Positions 1-7,325 of a stretch of DNA of 9,466 bases are shown piece by piece (the first letter of the stretch is position 1; each line of letters opens with the position of its first letter). The notes beneath the pieces were generated by a model. The model was given only the letters and a program-made list of their open reading frames with translations. It was not told the origin of the DNA and ran no database searches. The DNA lies in assembly GCA_021833045.1 (NCBI GenBank), contig JAKBGP010000069.1, positions 1 to 9,466 on the forward strand, in the 5' to 3' direction. The stretch is from Thermoplasmata archaeon (lineage in GTDB: Archaea > Thermoplasmatota > Thermoplasmata > Thermoplasmatales > Thermoplasmataceae). Both the position numbers and the translations under genes were made by a program.

Positions 1-1
1 A

Positions 2-211
2 ACAGGTGGGTACTTGAACATAATAAACCAAAACTTTTATCCACCAACTTATCCTGCATCATACATCAACAATATCAACTTCCTTTACAATTCCACCACT
101 ACATCTCTCAGCTTTAAGATATATCTTGGCAATAATGGTGTACCGGAAGATGTGATGGTTTACTATGGATACAATTATGCAGTTGGAAACGGCTATGTGA
201 AAACAGAATAA
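2..211 (+). CDS. 3' end of a Tyr/Asn-rich, probably exported protein (partial)
   Basis: An open frame runs in from the left edge and stops with TAA at 209-211, leaving the last 69 residues of a longer protein. The visible part is rich in Tyr, Asn, Ser and Thr, has almost no charge until the end, and alternates polar and hydrophobic residues as in beta-sandwich domains of archaeal surface proteins. No C-terminal membrane segment is seen, so if the protein is anchored, the anchor lies upstream. A TTG at 14-16 is in frame, but the frame is open before it, so there is no reason to begin the gene there. The next gene follows after about 24 nt on the same strand, making this the upstream member of the MoxR/DUF58 operon. 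The family is not recognised. Export and beta structure are inferred from composition only. Confidence 0.6.
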   Translation, partial: TGGYLNIINQNFYPPTYPASYINNINFLYNSTTTSLSFKIYLGNNGVPEDVMVYYGYNYAVGNGYVKTE

Positions 212-235
212 ATCATACTTCAGGATGTGAAAAAT

Positions 236-787
236 ATGGATGATGACAGAACAGATAAATTGAATATGACCAAGAAGAAAATTCTTTCCTTCTTTGGCCC
301 AAGAAAAATGAGAGAAGAGACAGTTGTGAATATCAGGACAATCGCAGATATACCTCCCATCATCGACGTGAGGCAGAAACTGGGAAACGGCAACTATATC
401 GGTGCAATAAACTCTGCAATGGAATATATCGAAAATGACATAAGTAAGTTTTTCAATGTGCAGTTCAACAAAAAGTACACAACTCTCTTCAATCTTTATA
501 AACAGATGGTCGTGTTTGAAAAGGACATCAGTCCAGATATAATAATCGACAAGGAAAGTTTTGTTATCGAAACCAGCCAGATACCTATCCCAAAAGAAAC
601 AAAAGAGGAAAACCTCCTTTCAGCAATTAGGAAATTTGGAATATTTATTTATGATGTCTACAATCCTATGAGGTATGCAAGGAAGATGGAATTAAGCATT
701 GATGATGTGGTGAAAAGAATGGTGGATATTTACAGTTACATGGATCTCAAAGAGTTATATTTCCCTGATTCCAGGACAAGAAGATAA
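236..787 (+). CDS. Soluble DUF4129-like helical protein of the MoxR operon
   Basis: A 183-residue soluble protein with no signal peptide or membrane segment. A charged N-terminus with Lys-rich stretches leads into a helical region. The part beginning near RQKLGNGNYIGAINSAMEYI, followed about 90 residues later by a segment resembling RKFGIFIYDVYNPMRYARKM and then LSIDDVVKRM, recalls DUF4129. In that family an R..L..G.Y..AI helix pair is followed by an F...RY...LS.ED segment. DUF4129 proteins are regular partners of MoxR and DUF58, which supports the assignment, but similarity is by eye and weak. The start is chosen at ATG 236 because AGGATGTG at 222-229 is well spaced as a ribosome site. An in-frame GTG at 227 lies on top of that site, and ATG 266 is also possible. 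The stop overlaps the next start by one base (TAATG). Confidence 0.7.
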   Translation: MDDDRTDKLNMTKKKILSFFGPRKMREETVVNIRTIADIPPIIDVRQKLGNGNYIGAINSAMEYIENDISKFFNVQFNKKYTTLFNLYKQMVVFEKDISPDIIIDKESFVIETSQIPIPKETKEENLLSAIRKFGIFIYDVYNPMRYARKMELSIDDVVKRMVDIYSYMDLKELYFPDSRTRR

Positions 788-1272
788 TGACAACAGCAGG
801 CATCGAAGGACTCATACAGACTTTTTTCACATACCTGATTCAGAACCCATTTAATGATCTCAGGTTTTTGGTTCCTCTCAGCCTTGTTTTTGCATATGGA
901 CTTGTACTTAGACACAATTCATCAAAAAGTAAGATAGATTTCAATCCTAATTTATCCCAATCCAAGGAACCGTTTTCCATTCCAGACGATTACCTGAATA
1001 AGGAGATGTTGTATGTGACAAAACTTGACGTTGATCACGTTGTGAACATGATGTATAAAAGCTCAAAGGAAATAAAGAACCTTACCCATTATATTTCCAG
1101 CAACCGTTCCAGATATAGTAGAATAAAGTATAGACTTGGATATACGCAATCCAATAGGAGGAAAGAAACGCTCGAAAAGAGAATGGAGGAATGTGCAAGA
1201 AACATTCTCAATGCCTACGGTACGTTAAGGAAAATTATCATGGATATCGAAATGGAATCAAAGGAGGTATAA
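787..1272 (+). CDS. Small membrane-anchored helical protein of the MoxR operon
   Basis: A 161-residue protein of unrecognised family. Residues about 23-42 form one hydrophobic segment (DLRFLVPLSLVFAYGLVLRH), which should anchor it in the membrane. It is followed by a polar linker and a long charged C-terminal region (from about residue 80) rich in Lys, Arg and Glu with heptad-like spacing, so a helical bundle or coiled coil on the cytoplasmic side is likely. The start ATG shares a base with the stop of the preceding gene, and AGGA at 773-776 is a possible ribosome site. The last codons carry the GGAGGT ribosome site of the MoxR gene, which begins 2 nt after this stop. Its place between the DUF4129-like protein and MoxR suggests it is a membrane scaffold or subunit of the same complex. 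It may be the membrane half of a split DUF4129-type protein; that is inference. Confidence 0.72.
   Translation: MTTAGIEGLIQTFFTYLIQNPFNDLRFLVPLSLVFAYGLVLRHNSSKSKIDFNPNLSQSKEPFSIPDDYLNKEMLYVTKLDVDHVVNMMYKSSKEIKNLTHYISSNRSRYSRIKYRLGYTQSNRRKETLEKRMEECARNILNAYGTLRKIIMDIEMESKEV
1263..1268 (+). promoter_or_regulatory. Strong ribosome-binding site (GGAGGT) deciding the MoxR start
   Basis: GGAGGT, a full match to the archaeal anti-Shine-Dalgarno, lies 6 nt before ATG 1275. It fixes the MoxR start there and excludes the in-frame upstream ATG at 1191, which would overlap the preceding gene by 82 nt. Confidence 0.85.
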
Positions 1273-1274
1273 AA

Positions 1275-2237
1275 ATGGGTATAGATGCAAAAGAATTGAT
1301 ATATATAAGAAACAGCGTTAAATCCATCACAGATGAGATAGGTCGAAAGATTATTGGATCACAGAACACAATCAAGTTCATGTTCATAGCCATGACAAGC
1401 AGCAACCACATACTTCTTGAGGGGGTTCCAGGACTTGCGAAAACACTCATAGCAAATGAGTTTGCATCTCACCTAAAGATGCCATTTAAGAGGATACAGT
1501 TTACTCCTGACATGCTTCCCTCGGACATAACCGGGAGCATTATATTCAATCTGGAATCAAGAAAACTGGAATTCCGTGAAGGGCCAATATTTACAAACGT
1601 GCTTCTCGCCGATGAGATCAACAGGACACCTTCCAAGGTACAGTCTGCTCTTTTGGAATCAATGGAGGAAAAACAGGTCTCAGTTGGAGGTATAACAAAC
1701 GATCTTCCAAAACCTTTCTTTGTAGTTGCTACACAGAACCCCATAGAGCAGGAAGGAACATTCCCGCTTGCAGAGGCCCTTATGGACAGATTCATTTTTA
1801 GGGTAATTCTGAAATATCCGCGGAGAGATGAGGAACTGAGGATCCTTAACAGAAATCTTACAGGCAAATCAAACCCCACCTATATAGATCCTGAATTCAT
1901 GTTGAAAATGAGGGATATGGTAGATTCCGTATATGTTTCAGATGACATGAAGGAATATATGGTAGATCTGATGAGAAGAACAAGAGAAAACAACAAGGTG
2001 TATGTTGGGGCAAGCCCGAGAACAACTGCAAAACTTCTAAACGCTGCAAGATCCTGCGCATTGATTCATGGAAGAGATTACATAGTTCCTGAAGACATAT
2101 ATTACATTGCGCATGCCCTTCTAAATCACAGAATTATTCTGAAACCTGAAGCCTTAATAGATTCAGCAGAGGCTGGAGCTGACACGGCAATGAAGATAGT
2201 TGATGAAATTCTTGGAGAGGTGCCTGCTCCACAATGA
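1275..2237 (+). CDS. moxR: MoxR-family AAA+ ATPase
   Basis: A 320-residue AAA+ ATPase of the MoxR family, a usual length. MoxR proteins are cytoplasmic, hexamer-forming ATPases that act as chaperones for the maturation or activation of partners, often VWA-domain and membrane proteins encoded next to them. Walker A is GVPGLAKT (residues 50-57), and Walker B is VLLADE (109-114), followed by the characteristic INRTPSKVQSALLESMEE. Sensor 1 is VATQNP (151-156), and the conserved DRF with a candidate arginine finger is at 171-173. The helical lid carries sensor 2 in GASPRTT (R249). All catalytic residues are present, so it should be active. The start at 1275 is fixed by GGAGGT at 1263-1268. The stop TGA lies inside the ATGATG start of the DUF58 gene, so the two are likely translationally coupled. 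Confidence 0.95.
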   Translation: MGIDAKELIYIRNSVKSITDEIGRKIIGSQNTIKFMFIAMTSSNHILLEGVPGLAKTLIANEFASHLKMPFKRIQFTPDMLPSDITGSIIFNLESRKLEFREGPIFTNVLLADEINRTPSKVQSALLESMEEKQVSVGGITNDLPKPFFVVATQNPIEQEGTFPLAEALMDRFIFRVILKYPRRDEELRILNRNLTGKSNPTYIDPEFMLKMRDMVDSVYVSDDMKEYMVDLMRRTRENNKVYVGASPRTTAKLLNAARSCALIHGRDYIVPEDIYYIAHALLNHRIILKPEALIDSAEAGADTAMKIVDEILGEVPAPQ

Positions 2238-3556
2238 TGAAGAAAATGGCGTTTGGGGTACTGGCAGCTCTTTATGGGGGATTGTTTGAATCCTTCATAT
2301 ATGGGCTGTACGGTTACCAGATACTTACGTTCATTTTCATGGCATTGATTATTACTGTCTGTGCAGACATAATTATGCTTCACAGGTATGTTGAGAAGTC
2401 AGTCTCAAAAATACTTGTCACAAGAAAGATAAGTAGGGAGGAGATGAAAAAAGGGGATAAGATAAGGATCGAGTTGACTTTCACCAACAAAACAAATACA
2501 AGTATGCACTTCTTCTTTTTTGATTTTATTCCTGATGCATTTACAATATCTGGCGACTTCCAGGGCAAAATAAATCTTAAACCGGGCAAATCAGTGACGA
2601 AGATTTACCATATAGTTCCGGGAATTATAGGAAAATATACCATAGGCCCAATTAAAATCATTGCTTCAGACGGACTAGGTTTGGCGTATGTTACACTTTC
2701 TGTGGAGAAATATACCTATCCAAAAGTTGCACCTTCTTCAAAGGATGTATTCATGGAGAGAAGTGAAAGGATGAGCAACATGATATTCACCATGGGGTTG
2801 CATTACTCCAGAAAGGCCGGGCAGGGTTATGATTTTTTTGGCATCAGGCCCTATACAGAATCGGATGACATGAGACACCTTGCCTGGAACAGGTACAATT
2901 TATACGGGAATGATGATCTTTTTGCGAAGGAATGGGAGGAAGACAGACAGATAGATGTGATTTTCTGCATTGATTACAGCATTGGCAGTAATTCGGGACA
3001 CGGTGTTTCCAGAATGTATGATTCAATGGTTTCCGCTGCGATAAACAGTGCTTATGCGGTACTTAAGAACGCGGATAAGGTTGGGTTTATAATTTATTCA
3101 TCTGCTCTCAACTATTATATCCCTCCAACCTCAAGGAAGGATTCAATTGAAAAATTTGAAAAGATCACATCAAATATACGGCCAGAAGGGACTTTTTCAT
3201 TGGATAAAATAAATGAATACATCAAAAAATGCATCAGGAAGAATGCAATGGTTTTTGTATACTCATCACCTTCATACGGAAAATTCACTGGTCATGAGGA
3301 CCCAAAGTTGATTAATACACAGAAGCAGGAGTATTATTACATTATGAATCCTGAGGGATTCTACCCTATACCTGATTCGGAAAGCCTTGAATGGTACAGG
3401 AAAGGAGTAATTCAAAACGAAATCATGAGCATTCGAAAATCAGTTTATTCTATACGAAGTTTTGGGGTTATTGCAAGAATGGTTACAAGAAACAACATAT
3501 TCACCACCACTATGTCAGATTATATTAATGGCAGGGAAGGAAACAGAGGTGCATGA
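2234..3556 (+). CDS. Membrane-anchored DUF58 protein with degenerate VWA-like MIDAS
   Basis: A 440-residue DUF58 protein, the usual partner of MoxR. Two hydrophobic segments near residues 7-27 and 29-48 anchor it. Residues about 60-160 look like the beta-rich domain of the family, with FTNKTNTS and a later GKYTIGPIKIIASDGLGL strand pattern. The DUF58 signature is GYDFFGIRPYTESDDMRHLAW (198-218, split here only as a landmark). A VWA-like fold follows, in which the MIDAS position reads DYSIG (247-251) instead of the canonical DxSxS, so metal binding may be weakened. The start falls in ATGATG: 2234 overlaps the MoxR stop by 4 nt and 2237 is equally possible, with GGAGAGGTG at 2214-2222 as a candidate ribosome site. 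The stop again lies inside the ATGATG of the next gene. Its likely role is as the membrane-bound client or adaptor of the MoxR ATPase. Confidence 0.9.
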   Translation: MMKKMAFGVLAALYGGLFESFIYGLYGYQILTFIFMALIITVCADIIMLHRYVEKSVSKILVTRKISREEMKKGDKIRIELTFTNKTNTSMHFFFFDFIPDAFTISGDFQGKINLKPGKSVTKIYHIVPGIIGKYTIGPIKIIASDGLGLAYVTLSVEKYTYPKVAPSSKDVFMERSERMSNMIFTMGLHYSRKAGQGYDFFGIRPYTESDDMRHLAWNRYNLYGNDDLFAKEWEEDRQIDVIFCIDYSIGSNSGHGVSRMYDSMVSAAINSAYAVLKNADKVGFIIYSSALNYYIPPTSRKDSIEKFEKITSNIRPEGTFSLDKINEYIKKCIRKNAMVFVYSSPSYGKFTGHEDPKLINTQKQEYYYIMNPEGFYPIPDSESLEWYRKGVIQNEIMSIRKSVYSIRSFGVIARMVTRNNIFTTTMSDYINGREGNRGA

Positions 3557-4479
3557 TGGAAAGAAATGACATTTACGGTTACATATTCAATGCAATGATA
3601 ATGATGCCTCCAATCGCAATGTTTGCATATGCAGCACCAATGGAAGCTGTATATTGGCAGTGGTGGGCCCCAGCATTCTTCATCCTTCCATTGGTAAAAT
3701 ATTTCTCACCCAGCAGGGTAAGGCCTTATGTTTACCAGATATCTATCATATCAGTACTCACCTATATGATGATCGGCCAAATCAGGGTAATGTTTGGCTA
3801 CACATTCTTCCCATTCTACCTTGATAATTTTACCCCCTACGACTTTACTCTGCCATTCATTTTCACCCTTGGAACTGTCATCGCTTTTCCTGTTATTTTT
3901 GAGGGAATACTATCCAAAAGGGTACAGAAAACCCTTGCCTATATGATATGGGCCTCTGCTTCCACCATATATTTCATCACTGCCGTGGCAATCGCCCCCT
4001 TCTTTTCCAGTTCCGTATCCTCATCACTAACCTCCGCTGCTCCTGGATTACCACTGGCAAACGCATCAGGAATCCTTTATGCATACGAGGTCACAGGGGA
4101 TCTTATTTATATCAATATTTACCTGTTACTCACCCAGGGATACGAATTTATCACACTGATATTGAAACCATCATCTGAGATTATGGAGATACTGACAATA
4201 TCCTTCATCGTTTCAACAATAGGATTCATCTCAAAATTAAGGATAAGCAATTCTCCAGAACATCGTGCACCATTGGAGGATATGGCATATCCGCTAATAG
4301 TTGGAGGCACAGGGGCCCTAGCCATAACAATGCTGGTTAACCAGGTTTCTTCCACCTATTACGGGTTTTTGATAATCACCGTGGTTCTATTGGTGCTCAC
4401 TTCATATACAAAATCACTTGACAGAAAGAAAAATTATGATGTTGTAATTAAGGATAATGATGAAAGAGCTAATACTTGA
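3553..4479 (+). CDS. Polytopic membrane protein of the MoxR/DUF58 operon
   Basis: A 308-residue (307 if begun at ATG 3556) hydrophobic protein with roughly eight membrane segments, near residues 10-30, 37-52, 58-80, 98-120, 127-151, 183-202, 209-228 and 246-288 (the last probably two). A Ser/Ala/Pro-rich loop at about 150-175 follows the fifth segment. The C-terminus is charged and probably cytoplasmic. No transporter, protease or transglutaminase motif is visible and the family is not recognised. It occupies the place where many MoxR/DUF58 clusters encode a multi-pass protein with an extracellular transglutaminase domain, but no such domain or Cys-His-Asp triad is present here. GAGGTG at 3546-3551 favours the second ATG (3556). 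The 3' end overlaps the amidohydrolase gene by 23 nt. It likely acts with DUF58 in the membrane; that is inferred from context. Confidence 0.82.
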   Translation: MMERNDIYGYIFNAMIMMPPIAMFAYAAPMEAVYWQWWAPAFFILPLVKYFSPSRVRPYVYQISIISVLTYMMIGQIRVMFGYTFFPFYLDNFTPYDFTLPFIFTLGTVIAFPVIFEGILSKRVQKTLAYMIWASASTIYFITAVAIAPFFSSSVSSSLTSAAPGLPLANASGILYAYEVTGDLIYINIYLLLTQGYEFITLILKPSSEIMEILTISFIVSTIGFISKLRISNSPEHRAPLEDMAYPLIVGGTGALAITMLVNQVSSTYYGFLIITVVLLVLTSYTKSLDRKKNYDVVIKDNDERANT

Positions 4480-5725
4480 AGATGTGAATTATTATTCAAA
4501 TAACAGGAATAGATTCATTCACGGAAACATACAGATCAGGGATGGTCTTATCAGGAAACTTGAAGAGACTGAAGGAAGTTCAGGAAATTATGTCATACCC
4601 GGATTCGTTAATACGCATTCACATGTTGCAATGTCCCGGTTCAGGGGCCATCTGGATGATATGGATCTTGAGCAGTTCCTTCAAAAAACATTCAAGATGG
4701 ATTCTAAAAGATCAGAAGAGGATATCTATCATTCTTCGGTTGCAGGCATATATGAGATGCTCATGAATGGAATCACATCATTTATTGACCTCTACTATTC
4801 AGAAGACATTATATTCAGAGCCGTGGAAGATATGGGCATCAGAGGATTTCTTTCATGGGTAACCCTCGATAGGAACATGACAACCCAGAAAGGTAATCCT
4901 CTTGATAATTGCGAATCATTTATAAAAGAATTCAGCGGAAAAAACAGTCTCATTTCACCATCTGCAGGAGTTCAGGGTGTCTACGTTGCTTCACACGAGA
5001 CAATAAAATCCGCTGGCCAGATCGCAAAGAATCATGGCACCATTCTTCATATGCACGTGGCAGAAACAAGGAAAGAGGTATACGATTTCCTTGACAGAAC
5101 CGGCAGGAGGCCCGTTCAGTATCTTCTAGACAATGAATTAATTGGAGACAGCACGAATGCTGCTCACTGCGTATGGATAACAAAGGAAGAGGTGGAAAAA
5201 CTGGGAAAGGCTCATGTCAACGTTTCATGGAATTCAGTGAGCAACCAGAAGCTTGGGGTAGGAGGTATTCCACCTGTTCCAGAACTTTTGGAAGCGGGAG
5301 CTAATGTGACCATAGGGACGGACAGCAACGGAAGCAACAATTCCCTGAATATCCTTGAAACTGCAAAATCAGGTTCTCTTGCTGTAAAGAATGCAAGGTG
5401 GGATGCATCCAAGATAAGGGCAGAGGATGTTTTCGACATGCTCACAAAGAACGGTGGTAAAGCCTGCGGAGTAAGGGGGCTTGGGACTATATCTGAAAAT
5501 GCGCCTGCAGATCTTCTTGTTATTGATAGGGAACATTATTCAATGCAACCCTACGGAAATGATAGGATCATCCGTAACATAGTCTACAGCATGAGTCCAT
5601 CTGCCATAGATGGAATAATAATTGGTGGAAGATGGATCAGGAAGAATGGAAAAACAAACAGTGAAATTGAAGAGAATTTCAGGAAGTCCTCGAAATGGAT
5701 AAACCAGAATTTCCTATCTTCATAG
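4457..5725 (+). CDS. Metal-dependent amidohydrolase, MtaD/SAH-deaminase group
   Basis: A 422-residue amidohydrolase-superfamily enzyme related to S-adenosylhomocysteine/methylthioadenosine deaminases and other nucleoside or guanine deaminases. Its metal site is complete: H54 and H56 in PGFVNTHSH, H200 in HMHVAET, H237 in AAHCVW, and D289 in IGTDSNGSNN, with E203 as the likely proton shuttle. The RTGRRPVQYL segment and the PADLLVID C-terminal strand are also typical. The family's usual HNPxSNxKL substrate loop reads WNSVSNQKL (258-266), so His and Pro are replaced and the substrate may differ. A role in adenosine-nucleoside salvage (SAH, MTA or 5'-deoxyadenosine) is the best guess. It starts inside the preceding membrane-protein gene at ATGATG; AAGGAT at 4450-4455 fits the second ATG (4460). 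Its stop TAG overlaps the convergent pheS stop by 6 bp. Confidence 0.88.
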   Translation: MMKELILEDVNYYSNNRNRFIHGNIQIRDGLIRKLEETEGSSGNYVIPGFVNTHSHVAMSRFRGHLDDMDLEQFLQKTFKMDSKRSEEDIYHSSVAGIYEMLMNGITSFIDLYYSEDIIFRAVEDMGIRGFLSWVTLDRNMTTQKGNPLDNCESFIKEFSGKNSLISPSAGVQGVYVASHETIKSAGQIAKNHGTILHMHVAETRKEVYDFLDRTGRRPVQYLLDNELIGDSTNAAHCVWITKEEVEKLGKAHVNVSWNSVSNQKLGVGGIPPVPELLEAGANVTIGTDSNGSNNSLNILETAKSGSLAVKNARWDASKIRAEDVFDMLTKNGGKACGVRGLGTISENAPADLLVIDREHYSMQPYGNDRIIRNIVYSMSPSAIDGIIIGGRWIRKNGKTNSEIEENFRKSSKWINQNFLSS

Positions 5726-7213
5726 TTTAATTCTATAATTCTGCAGCCAGTTTAGATCACTGTTGTATATTTTTCTCACATCATCAATATCATAATATAG
5801 CATTGCAAGCCTTTCAAGTCCAAGGCCCCAGGCAATAACATTATGCTTCAGCCCCATCATCCTGTTCACCTCAGGTCTGATAATTCCTGAACCCCCCATC
5901 TCGACTTCTTTTCCGTTGATCTCAACCACTACATCCATGCTTGGCTCCGTGTATGGATAATAGGATGGTATAAGTTCAACATTGTCAAAACCGAGTTCCC
6001 TGTAAAATTTCCTAAGTATCCATTTCAGTGTCTGAAGAGTTGCATTGGGTGAATGTATTACACCTTCAACCTGATGGAATTCTGAGAGATGTTTCCAGTC
6101 CATGCTTTCGTGCCTGAAAATCCTGTCCACAGAGAATAGAGCCTGTTCCTTATCAGGAAATTTATGGAGATGCCTCATGGTACTGGCGGTAGTATGTGTC
6201 CTCAGAAGGAGCTTTTCAGCTTCTTCCATGGACCATCTGTAACCCCATCCAGAATATCCCTTGAATCCATGCTCATGTATCCTTCCAATTCTCCTGAAAA
6301 GATTGATATCTTCAATATCCAACCTTAATCCAGAGTTTTCAAGGAAAAATGTATCCTGCATATCTCTTGCGGGGTGGTTCTGCGGTATGAAGAGTGCATC
6401 CATGTTCCATCCTGCACTTTCAATATAATTGTCCCTGATCTCCTCAAATCCAAGAGATATGAAAATCTGCCTTACTTCATTAATCAATATCCTGAGAGGA
6501 TGAGCCGTGTTTTTGTGAACCATGATTCCAGGCATGTTCAAATCATACGACCTGAATCCTTTTTCTTTGTAAGATCCATTGAGGATTATATCTTTTGTCA
6601 ACTGTCCGATTCCAGAACTCTCACCGAGTTTACCAACAGTCTCCCTGCCAAGATCGTTTATGGATACAAATCTTATTTTACGTAATTTTTTCTCAATCAT
6701 CCCGCTTCTTTTCAGGAGCAGTTCCACCTGTTCCTTCTCTCCTTCAGAGAAATTCTCCTGTCCATGAACAATCTTTCGAAGTGCAGACTGCCTGTCAATA
6801 AGTACCTTCTCAATTCCTGAATCTGTTTTTATAAGTATGCCATTTAATGGTTTAATTCCCAACCTTGAAAGTTGAGCAATCGCTATTCTGCCCGACTCAT
6901 CTCCAAGAATCCTGTAAACTTCATTAATGCTCATATTCCCGACTTCGGATAACTTCCTGTAAATAACAAGCTCAGGAAGTCCATTTCTGTCATAACCTGA
7001 GGCTTCCTTTCCTGGAACAAACTGGATATTATCTACAAGCCTCACCGCTATGAGATTCTTCTTTTCCAGCCATGATATGGAACTCCTCACTTTCTCCCTT
7101 GTCATTCTATCGGGGGAAACAAAATCTTCCTGTATCTCTCCCGATTGAGCAAGTTGCTTAAGCACTTCAGTTTCCTCGAAACTCAACTCCACATCTGTAA
7201 AGTTAAATTTCAT
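5720..7213 (-). CDS. pheS: Phenylalanyl-tRNA synthetase alpha chain
   Basis: The 497-residue catalytic subunit of phenylalanyl-tRNA synthetase, archaeal type, charging tRNA-Phe as part of an alpha2beta2 enzyme with PheT (not in this window). The N-terminal 200 residues or so are winged-helix-like and charged, as in archaeal/eukaryotic PheRS. The catalytic core carries the hallmarks AHPLRILINEVRQIF (237-251) and DALFIPQNHPARDMQDTFF (272-290). Motif 2 is RTHTTAS to FRHESMDWKHLSEFHQVEG (338-384), then GGSGIIRPEV (440-449), and motif 3 is GLGLERLAMLYY (463-474). The start is placed at ATG 7213 (MKFNFTDVEL), because that gives the usual archaeal length. The open frame extends 46 codons further to 7351, but that part is hydrophobic, unlike PheS, and would overlap the divergent gene. 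Gene end and amidohydrolase end overlap. Confidence 0.95.
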   Translation of the reverse strand: MKFNFTDVELSFEETEVLKQLAQSGEIQEDFVSPDRMTREKVRSSISWLEKKNLIAVRLVDNIQFVPGKEASGYDRNGLPELVIYRKLSEVGNMSINEVYRILGDESGRIAIAQLSRLGIKPLNGILIKTDSGIEKVLIDRQSALRKIVHGQENFSEGEKEQVELLLKRSGMIEKKLRKIRFVSINDLGRETVGKLGESSGIGQLTKDIILNGSYKEKGFRSYDLNMPGIMVHKNTAHPLRILINEVRQIFISLGFEEIRDNYIESAGWNMDALFIPQNHPARDMQDTFFLENSGLRLDIEDINLFRRIGRIHEHGFKGYSGWGYRWSMEEAEKLLLRTHTTASTMRHLHKFPDKEQALFSVDRIFRHESMDWKHLSEFHQVEGVIHSPNATLQTLKWILRKFYRELGFDNVELIPSYYPYTEPSMDVVVEINGKEVEMGGSGIIRPEVNRMMGLKHNVIAWGLGLERLAMLYYDIDDVRKIYNSDLNWLQNYRIKL

Positions 7214-7325
7214 TAAAAAAGTTATGTGCAATGAGCTTGGATGCGTTTCGTTTTTATCATAATGTTGCTGTAAGTTCATCATCATTATATTGGAATGAAT
7301 CATGTACAGAAACTTGAAAGAGATA
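7214..7325. promoter_or_regulatory. Divergent promoter region between pheS and the phosphoesterase gene
   Basis: This 112-nt AT-rich spacer must carry the start signals of both flanking genes. For the + strand gene, CATTATAT at 7283-7290 is a reasonable TATA-like box, which would place transcription start near 7311 and leave a short leader with AAAGAGA before ATG 7326. For pheS no convincing TATA box is seen about 26 nt before its ATG; a purine-rich AT stretch around 7247-7262 on the minus strand is the only candidate. Assignment is by eye. Confidence 0.4.

Noticed and set aside
1191..1274. 28-codon upstream extension of MoxR
   Set aside because: It would overlap the preceding gene by 82 nt, its residues do not resemble MoxR, and the GGAGGT site at 1263-1268 points to ATG 1275.
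1469..1879. 136-codon minus-strand open frame
   Set aside because: It is antisense to the MoxR catalytic core, with no family features and no start signals.
3948..4178. Short + strand frame inside the membrane-protein gene
   Set aside because: It is out of frame with a clearly coding multi-pass protein and has no ribosome site of its own.
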